Source: Ectocarpus siliculosus (lineage: Eukaryota > Sar > Phaeophyceae > Ectocarpales > Ectocarpaceae). From it: a stretch of 16,416 bases of DNA. Below are positions 10,301 to 16,416 of this stretch, one piece after another. Position numbers and translations under genes: made by a program. The notes beneath the pieces are model-generated. The model ran no database searches. It saw only the letters and a list, made by a program, of their open reading frames with translations, and was not told the DNA's origin. The first letter of the stretch is position 1, and each line of letters begins with the position of its first letter. The stretch is taken from NCBI GenBank assembly GCA_000310025.1, contig FN648075.1, positions 1-16,416 on the forward strand, given 5' to 3'.

Positions 10301-12940
10301 GCGGTTCCAGGCCCCCCGACCGCGGCTCCAGCTGTCCGCAACGTGGCCATCTCGATGCACGGGGCCCCCGCATCACTACCCTGGGTCTGCACGGCCCCGT
10401 CCTCGTTCTCGAGGGGCTGGTATGCCGTCGCTCGCCGCCTAAGGGCGAACGGCTTGCGGCCGCCACCCGCGTGCCTCGACGAGGAAGCAGCGATTCGTCC
10501 CGCCCAGCCCGGTTGCTCCTCGCCGCCCGCCTCGGCACCGCTTCCAACGCCACTACCGCTGCCGAACACGCCCTTCTTCGATAACCCGGTGGTGGCCGGT
10601 GAGAGGGGTTTGGCTTCCACCGCCTCCCCCGGTTGGGGTAGGCGTCGGCGTACCTTCACGAGGGTGTCCATCGGTAGCCCGAGGCTGGCCAGCACCAACG
10701 AGAACGGCTGGTCGACCAGCTTGAAGTCTTCCTTGATTTCCACCTGCTCACGTTTGTGTTGTTGTTTTTGGCGATGTGGATGTGGTAGGCGGGGGGTGAA
10801 ATTTTTTCGGACGACGACGAAGACGGCCGCAGTGCTCGTGGCATGACATGTAAATATGGTGTTGGGGCATTCATTTTCACCCAAGCGGGGTGCTCGAAGA
10901 GAGGCAACCTCCGCCGGCACGTCCATCACAGGGCATATACCCAGGCTCGAGGAGCACGTCGTGCCGCACTACACACAACCCCGACCCCCCAAGCAGATCG
11001 ACCCCTACAGCGTATACTAAGACGGTGGTAACGGCAACAATCGGCTCGACGCGAGAACACTAACGCAACGCACCTCCGTCAGCAGATCTCCCGAACGGTC
11101 TTGCGCCGGGACCGCAACAAAGCCTCCGCCATCCGCCGACGGCGGCGCGGCCGCCAACAACCGGGGCGCGGCGACCAAGAGATAAAAAATCCCGGCGATG
11201 GCAAGCGGCAGGCCGACAAAGCCCGGCTCGAAGAGCCGGAACGGACCTACGCTCTCGTCTTCCTTGGACGCCTCATAGAGCAGCCCCTGTATCACCAGGT
11301 TAGTCCCGCCTCCCACGGTGGTGAGAATCCCCCCGAAGGCGCAAGCGAAGGCCAGCGGCATGAGCAGCACCGGGGGGCTGAAGCCCCTCGCGCGCGCCCA
11401 GTCCTCGGTCACCGGGATCAGCAGCGCGAGGATGGGCGTGTTGTTGCAGAACGCCGACATGGAAACGCCGCACAGCAGCAGCCTGCAGAATCCGGACGAG
11501 AAGGTGGTGGTCAGGCCCAGGATGTTCTTGGCGGCTTTGTCGGCGACCTTCGAGCTCTCTATCGAGGCCACCACGACGAACAGGGCGCCGATGGCGAGCA
11601 CCCCCGGGTTGTTGAACCCCGACAGCGCTTCCGCGGTGGAGACGATCCCCGCGTTCCACACCACCAGCAGGGACAGAAACACCTGAAGTTTTTGTGGGCG
11701 AAGTTTGGCATTTTTTTCGGCGGGGTGGGGGGTGAGTTTCATATGGCGAAAATGGCGAAACTGTGTAACGTACGATCTCGAAGATAACATTCAAGTTCTT
11801 GTTGCTGTTGCTGTTGTGTGGGAGAGGTTTATGCCCCGAAGCGGACGGAGCAAGGGTATCGCTTCGTGATGAGGCAGTACCCTTCGCAGGGTTTTCGTAT
11901 TATGTAAACATGTTGGATAAAGGATACAATCGGGGAAGTTGGGCTAGGGTTAGGGTTAGGGAATACGGTCTGCGTACCCCCTCCCCGTTCTAATTCCTCA
12001 TTAACTTATTAATCGCGCGAAGGCGGTCCTGATGAAGGCACTCGCGCTCTGCATAAGAGCCTCGTTGTCTGCATGAATAAGATCGGCGTCCCACGTATGT
12101 GTCTTGTATTACGTGGGGTTTTCCGTCCGATCTATTCTGGGCGCGTGCACCTTTCGGTACATTGGTGACGCACTAAGTAGCCGAGGCCACGCAGGAGGAA
12201 GGTGAACGCAGAAGGTTTTTCCCCGCCACCTTTCCTCCTGTGGTCTTTGCGTTCAACTTAACATCAACGGTGTAGAGGGGTTCACTCTCTGTTTGTGTGT
12301 GTTGCTGAACCCGCACCTCAGTGCGTTTGCTACCTTGTTAATCGCGAAACTAGACTTCCACGTCCCGGAGAGATTCATTCGAACCCTGACCCTAGATCCA
12401 GAAGGTTTTGCGAGGTTGCCAACAGAACCACCCGCAGCGACCGTACAGGACTATTTTGGTGACGGATTGATGGGTGTGACCGCCGTACGCATACGTTGGC
12501 GACGATTGGGTTGATGGGTGTGACCTTAGTTCCTCCGCACCCGCCATGAGAACTAAACACGGAACACGTTATGGCGCGAAAGTGTACCCGGTACTGGTCC
12601 CATGACCTGCCCGAGAAAGCATCAAAGTGCCAGGATATATTGATGAGCACGATCTGCTGTCGACGGTAAGGTCTGCTGCTGCTGCTGCTTCTCCTGACTG
12701 TACAAGAACAGAGCAACTGCTGTAATACAGCAGTGTACAGAATACAGAACCACATCATTGTACAGCAGTTACAGCGACTCTTTCGCCAACAACCAACAGC
12801 AGTGTGTAGCTCACCACCACTTCAGGGGTGTACCACCCACGGCACAAGGCGAAGAACAGGGCGACAAGGACAACCCCCACGAAGGCCGCCTCGCCAGCGC
12901 CACCAGTGTCCACCTGCTCGTCTCCCGGAGTATCACCCAT
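7378..12940 (-). CDS. SLC13/DASS-type (SAC1-like) anion transporter with two RCK_C domains
   Basis: Six exons: 12940-12815, 11682-11074, 10743-9316, 8925-8698, 8175-8095 and 7578-7378. All junctions are phase 0, giving 890 codons plus TGA. Donors are GTGAGC, GTGCGT, GTGAGC, GTGAGA and GTGAGG. The first ATG (12940) leads into a hydrophobic segment ending WYTPEVV. The N-half has FNNPGVLAIGALFVV, the hairpin motif AFCNNTP (residues 120-126) and GGGTNLV (166-172). The centre, residues 246 to about 674, holds two RCK_C (TrkA_C) domains, each interrupted by a long low-complexity insert. The C-half repeats the fold: SNN at 804-806, TPIGTPTN at 844-851, and an FPF end. The paired NNT/SNN and TN motifs are the expected Na+/substrate sites of the DASS fold. 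Known relatives (Chlamydomonas SAC1/SLT, plastid and bacterial DASS) carry sulfate or dicarboxylates. The substrate here is not determined; sulfate is a guess from the RCK_C architecture. Confidence 0.93.
8295..8643. repeat. Near-perfect long inverted repeat (foldback) in transporter intron 4
   Basis: The left arm (8295-8436, 142 nt) matches the reverse complement of the right arm (8498-8643, 146 nt). There are only two substitutions (8399/8538 and 8415/8522), plus indels of 1 and 3 nt. A 61-nt loop separates the arms, and CTGAAG (8437-8442) pairs with CTTCAG (8478-8483) to extend the stem inward. It fills most of intron 4 (8697-8176) of the minus-strand transporter gene. The outer ends read CTAGTCCATGG and CCATGGACTAG. 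No clear target-site duplication flanks them. It could be a foldback transposable element, a local inverted duplication or a young hairpin RNA locus. Confidence 0.93.
8909..9215. repeat. Degenerate tandem repeat (71-76 bp) containing the exon 4 splice acceptor
   Basis: Units start near 8909, 8985, 9056 and 9129, with a partial fifth near 9205. The shared words are CAAACACCGCACGG, ACAGCGTTAGGGT, CATCGAT and TTGCCTCG. The first unit straddles the border of transporter exon 4 (start 8925, minus strand). The repeats therefore copy the end of intron 3 together with the first bases of exon 4 back into the intron (9315-8926). On the minus strand each unit keeps an AG where the real acceptor is. Confidence 0.88.
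11945..11961 (+). repeat. Interstitial telomere-like (TTAGGG)n
   Basis: Almost three TTAGGG units sit in intron 1 of the transporter gene (12814-11683). TTAGGG is a telomere repeat type in animals, fungi and several protist groups. A run this short is probably a chance or repair-derived interstitial copy. Confidence 0.6.
12187..12243. repeat. Short imperfect hairpin in transporter intron 1
   Basis: CAGGAGGAAGGTG around 12192-12204 pairs with CACCTTTCCTCCTG around 12227-12240, with flanking CCAC/GTGG and about 22 nt of loop. One arm has an extra A. A role is not evident. Confidence 0.5.
12467..12525 (+). repeat. Direct repeat, 15 bp exact, 44 bp apart
   Basis: TTGATGGGTGTGACC occurs at 12467-12481 and again at 12511-12525. 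Each copy is preceded by a related TTGGYGACG word, suggesting a partial tandem duplication inside transporter intron 1. Confidence 0.7.
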
Positions 12941-13310
12941 GATGATGTCGTCCCACGCAGCACGACAGAGTTGTCCTCACCTCTTGCTCTCTCTTTCGTC
13001 ACGGGTCCACGCTGGGACCTATAGCTACAGCCACAACGTCCACGAGGTAAACAACCAAGGCGACCGCATTGTGATCTGCGCAAGCAAACACTGCGTAGCA
13101 GTTAGTTGCGTAGTACGCCGCTGCTGCTACTGCTGCTGCACCCACCATTGCATCAGCGCAGCACTTCGTATTTCTCATCGCGGAGCCCCGTACCCCCCCC
13201 CATTTTGCCCAACCTCGGTACTATCCGCGGGGCCTCGTCTCGGCTTCGCCTGGCACTGCCGCTGTGGAGACAGAGAGGAGCGGTAGCGTTTGGTTGTGCG
13301 GACTCTTTCC
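12941..13310. promoter_or_regulatory. Divergent intergenic region between transporter and PUB gene
   Basis: The start codons of the minus-strand transporter (12940) and the plus-strand PUB gene (13311) point away from each other across 370 bp. Both 5' UTRs and promoters must fit here unless unseen upstream non-coding exons exist. I see no convincing TATA box on either side. A C run lies around 13193-13201, about 110 bp upstream of the PUB start. The call rests on geometry only. Confidence 0.55.
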
Positions 13311-15880
13311 ATGGCTACCTCAGCGCTGCAGGAGCGCAGGAAGCGCCTGGTGAACAGGGTTGGCCGACACCTGCCGTGCAACACCATCCAGGTGGTGTCT
13401 GACTTCGCCAAGGTGGCCACAAAGGTACGAACAGCGGAGAAGGAGTTTTACGCAAACGCCGCTTGCATTCCGCTGCTGCAACCCCGAGCTGACTCTTTCC
13501 CTCTCTCAATGCATCGGCATGATTGTAACTTGCTAGACGCTTATTTCCCTTGCTTAACATCCTTTGGGGGCCGCGAGTTTGCGCTTGCAGCATGAGAACT
13601 GCTGTGTGGTAGTAGTGCTCGTGAATAGGCCGATCTTGTTTTGAACACCACGACCGGCCGACCCATGTGCACGACAATGCAAGAAGTACAGCAGCAGACA
13701 AGAGCAGTAGAGATCACACGCTACTGCAAACATCCGTCCTGCTGTAGCCGCTGTTGGTTGTGGTAACGTAGGCAAAACTTATTATTTTACGCCCTCATGC
13801 TCGATCATGCATGGAGCATCGGTACCGGCGACGGGAATGTCGTCGTGGTATCCCTCATATCCTCAAGAGACAACTCTGAGTTCCAGTCTTGTAGAGGAAC
13901 AGGGATTGTCAGAACCCCTACTTGTATCTATGCCTATGTATTTATTTACACAAGAAGCGCAAGGCGGTTGGTTCCCTGCTGCAACAACCCAAACGGGCAG
14001 CCAGAGAAAGAGCAGAAGAGAGTGGGCGCGTTGTTTCTGCACAGGCATTGCCTTGGTTTCGCGCCCAACAATGGCACTCAAGCGCCGCACAATTATTGCT
14101 GTAGGCTGCCATCGACAACCGACCGGAGAAAATTCATTCCGAAGATAACACCGCCGACGAAAAAAAACTAAATCACGTGGCCTTCGGTGCTCGCGAGAAA
14201 GCGTCGCATGTATCTACTTGTTCCGGTGCTGTTCTTAAAAGGGACCTGTGAAAACTTCCTGTGTGCCTGTTGCAAGTTAGAGTAGTCGTTACTCGTACAG
14301 TATGATTAAGGTGTGGGCATTACTACGGAATACCTGAGAATCGAAACATTAACATTCTGTGTGGTGAGCGTCAACCGCCGTGACCTGTTTGACCAATGAA
14401 AATATAGGGCATCCACTATGGATTGACGCGGAATTTTGACCTTTGAGGATTGACGCCAACATCAAGTACCGGTTGAGGGTTTTGACGGGAAAAAATTCGC
14501 ACCGCGTGTGCCCGTTGGCACGTGGGAGGAAAAAAAAAATGGTGGAGTAGAGTTGACGCGTTAACGCCGGTCGTGTTCACGACCCCGGGTTGGTTCGGGC
14601 TGCCACCCAGGGTCGACATGCTGAAGCGAAGACTCACACTCCCAGGCTCCCAGGAGACTAGGTGTACCCCTCCGCCTCATCCCGCCGACCTTCTCTCTTT
14701 CGCCGCGGCGACTTCCCAGGCGTCAAACTGCCGTTGCTGATTGAGGCAGCTGCTCGCTGTACTGCTGTGTACCGATGTCACTGCGGCAGCAGAGCACCGA
14801 ACCCCGTGAGGGGGCGGGCGAAATGCACCTACTGACTGGCCAAGTCCGTGTACCCTCCCTTAATCCTCTATATGTGCTCCCTCCGAGGGCGGGACTCCCC
14901 CGAGTACTGCCTATGCCCCTTTTTGCTGCTGAAAGCGCGTGCGCAATCGCGATGGCTCATCTACCGAACGCGCGCGCCGAACACGCGAGTCCGGCCACTG
15001 GGCCGCCGTGAGAACTGCCGAGACGTGTGTGTGCAGGACCGCTAGGAGCAATCAGTAGGCATGGCCAATGTGTTCGCTGCTGACCGCGCTCCTTTCGTGA
15101 TTTGGTGATGGTAACAGAGCACAGAGCAAGCGTGTGTGAGCCACAGTCTGGCGATATTTGAAGTGTCAATCTTTTCGCGTCGGTTTAAGTTTTGACGCTT
15201 TTTCACAAAAATTTCGCCGTCAGATTTTGCCTCCAAAAAAGCGGCGTAACCTCGTCACGTCAAAACTTCCTGAAATGTCAATATTTCACGTCATTTCAAC
15301 AACACGTGGATTCCCTCTAATGCACGTGACAGTCTCGACGAGACGAAAACGCGATGTGTGTGCAGAAGCATGGGGCAGATTGTCGTGCTTTGCGTTGTTG
15401 TTGTCGTTATTTTGTGTTGCGCAAGAAGATATGCATGTATCGATAGGTTTTCGAAGGTGTTCAGCCTGGCTGCACCCAGACCCAACGGTTATGCTCGCTT
15501 ATTCGGTTAGACTGTGCGGGACTCCCCAAACAACGTGCCTGTTGGGTCCCTCTCAAACTCCCAGGCTCAAGAATATCGTACCCGCACCGTACCTACCCAA
15601 CACCGTTCACCGCGTGCAACCCCTCCCCGCCCCTGAACTACTAGGAAGGTGGTGGCGCACCCTACCTGTCCAAAACGCTTGGAATGGAGGTTCGTTAACC
15701 TTGTTCCACGCCGTCTCCGTCCCTTATCTGCTTCCTTGATTTGAAGGTGGTGGAAAACATCCTCTCCAACCCCGCCGACGTTAAGTTCAGGGAGCTCCGC
15801 GCCAACAACAAGACCATCCAGCGGGCGGTGCTCAGCTGCCACGGCGGCCGAGAGTTCCTGTCCCTGTTGGGCTTCGAAAA
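13311..15880 (+). CDS. PUB-domain protein, first two exons (3' part outside or lost)
   Basis: Exon 1 is 13311-13424 (ATG, 38 codons) and ends ACA AAG before donor GTACGA. Exon 2 is 15747-15880, after acceptor TTGAAG and ending in phase 2 before a strong GTAAGG donor. The joined 82 codons contain the core of a PUB (PUG) domain: VVENILSNPAD, KFRELRANNKTIQ and GGREFLSLLGFE, matching the family pattern of ILxNP, RxxNxxxQ and FLxxLGFE. Known of the family: PUB domains, as in peptide N-glycanase and UBXN6, bind the C-terminal tail of p97/CDC48 and serve ubiquitin or ER-associated degradation. The domain lies near the N-terminus, after a basic segment (ERRKRLVNRVGR). The remaining domains, which would name the protein, are not visible. 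An upstream exon cannot be excluded. Joining across the 2322-nt intron rests on phase-0 agreement and domain continuity. Confidence 0.8.
13425..15746 (+). other. 2.3-kb first intron of the PUB gene
   Basis: It is bounded by GTACGA and TTGAAG. No frame inside shows a recognisable domain on either strand. It is notable only for repeated TTGACG words and short A/T-rich patches (14169-14560 and 15150-15300). Confidence 0.65.
14369..15263. promoter_or_regulatory. Cluster of TTGACG/CGTCAA motifs (possible binding sites)
   Basis: The hexamer TTGACG, or its complement, occurs at 14369, 14423, 14450, 14482, 14553, 14721, 15192 and 15258. Related TTGACC words are at 14389 and 14436. Two copies belong to an 11-bp inverted pair, AAGTTTTGACG at 15187-15197 and CGTCAAAACTT at 15258-15268. 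TGACG is the core of many bZIP sites, so an intronic enhancer is possible, but factor and function are unknown. Confidence 0.35.
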
Positions 15881-16136
15881 GTAAGGTTCCCCCCCGGGAG
15901 AGGGGGCCGACGGAGGGGAATGCTACGTAGTTCGGCACGTACTCTCATGCGATACCACATCGTAGGCATGAAGGACGGTGCTCTGTTTCAAAACGGACCC
16001 TAGGTCAACGACCAATTTGTTCTTCGTTCACATCGCAGTGTTGAGATCATTGAGAAACTCTTCTGTGTCTTTTTCAATCAATGATTTCTTCTCGACGAAG
16101 AAACTCGTGGAATCCTCAAGCGAAAGACAGTGCGTA
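15881..16136 (+). other. Start of PUB-gene intron 2
   Basis: Sequence after the GTAAGG donor at 15881. An acceptor-like CATCGCAG ends at 16038, but continuing exon 2 from it meets a TGA after about 15 codons with no PUB-like residues. I therefore treat the stretch as intron up to the low-quality block. Confidence 0.45.
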
Positions 16137-16416
16137 CCCCCCCCCCCCCCCCCCCCCCCCCCCCGCCCCCCGGAACCCAAAAAAAGGGGAGGGGGGGGAC
16201 CTCCCGGGGGAACCCCCCGGGGACCCCCCGACGCAAGCGAAAGGAAGGGCCGCGGAACGCGCCAAGGCCGGGGAACAAACGGAAGGGGCGGGCGGGGGGC
16301 CAACAAGGCCGGAACCAGGGGGGAAAGGGAGGGAGGCCTTCCGGGGCCCCCCACCGCGGCCAAGTGGGCGGAGAAAAAGCCCCCCCAAAAAAAAAAAAAG
16401 GGGGGGGGAACCGGGC
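16137..16416. other. Homopolymer-rich, probably low-quality contig end
   Basis: The block begins with about 24 C in a row. It then turns into runs of 3 to 13 identical bases (C, G, A) with almost no T up to the end of the window. This composition is unlike all the sequence before it and resembles unresolved sequencing signal at a contig edge. Open frames across it (16028-16363 minus and others) are glycine/proline-rich artefacts. Confidence 0.75.

Noticed and set aside
9734-10846. 370-codon plus-strand open frame
   Set aside because: It is antisense to transporter exon 3, whose minus-strand frame carries RCK_C motifs and joins in phase to its neighbours. The plus frame is Pro/Arg/Ser-rich with no domain and arises from the GC-rich insert sequence.
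9025-10929. Single 634-codon minus-strand gene
   Set aside because: Only 10743-9316 is exon. The ends of the open frame run into introns with good splice sites, and the protein continues in other exons on both sides.
11101-11787. Plus-strand open frame of 228 codons
   Set aside because: It is a shadow of transporter exon 2. It is charged and Gln/Arg-rich without motifs, while the opposite strand shows a clear SLC13 fold.
16039-16085. Third exon of the PUB gene after CATCGCAG
   Set aside because: The phase-2 continuation reaches a stop after about 15 codons and lacks PUB-like residues after LGFE.
16028-16363. Glycine/proline-rich minus-strand open frames at the right edge
   Set aside because: They translate homopolymer runs in a stretch that looks like poor sequence.

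Overview
The window looks like nuclear DNA of a protist with intron-rich genes, most likely a stramenopile and possibly a brown alga. Coding sequence is broken into short exons of about 80 to 600 nt, with one of 1.4 kb. Introns of about 0.33 to 2.3 kb have GT-AG borders. There is an interstitial TTAGGG run, many G/C homopolymers, and no bacterial operon or ribosome-binding-site logic. The taxonomic call is inference; the gene structures were read from the sequence. Most long open frames here are not genes. I rebuilt the real genes by joining conserved protein segments across splice sites of matching phase.

Layout: (1) 531-4877, minus strand: the 5' six exons (353 codons) of an EFHC1/Rib72-type DM10-domain protein of the flagellar axoneme. 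Its 3' part lies left of position 1. (2) About 4878-7377: 2.5 kb with no supportable gene. It should hold the EFHC upstream region and the transporter 3' UTR. (3) 7378-12940, minus strand: a complete six-exon gene for an 890-residue SLC13/DASS-type (SAC1-like) membrane transporter with two central RCK_C (TrkA_C) domains. All five introns are phase 0. (4) 12941-13310: a 370-bp divergent interval. (5) 13311 to beyond the right edge, plus strand: the first two exons of a PUB-domain protein, separated by a 2.3-kb intron. (6) 16137-16416: homopolymer-ridden sequence that looks like a low-quality contig end.

The three genes have unrelated roles: a flagellar microtubule inner protein, an anion or dicarboxylate transporter, and a p97/CDC48 adaptor-type domain. 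They do not form a pathway. The unusual structure is inside the introns and in the transporter's regulatory domains. There is a near-perfect 142/146-bp inverted repeat in transporter intron 4. Intron 3 grew by tandem copies of its own 3' splice site. Both RCK_C domains carry a large low-complexity insertion at the same fold position. The PUB-gene intron holds a dense cluster of TTGACG motifs.
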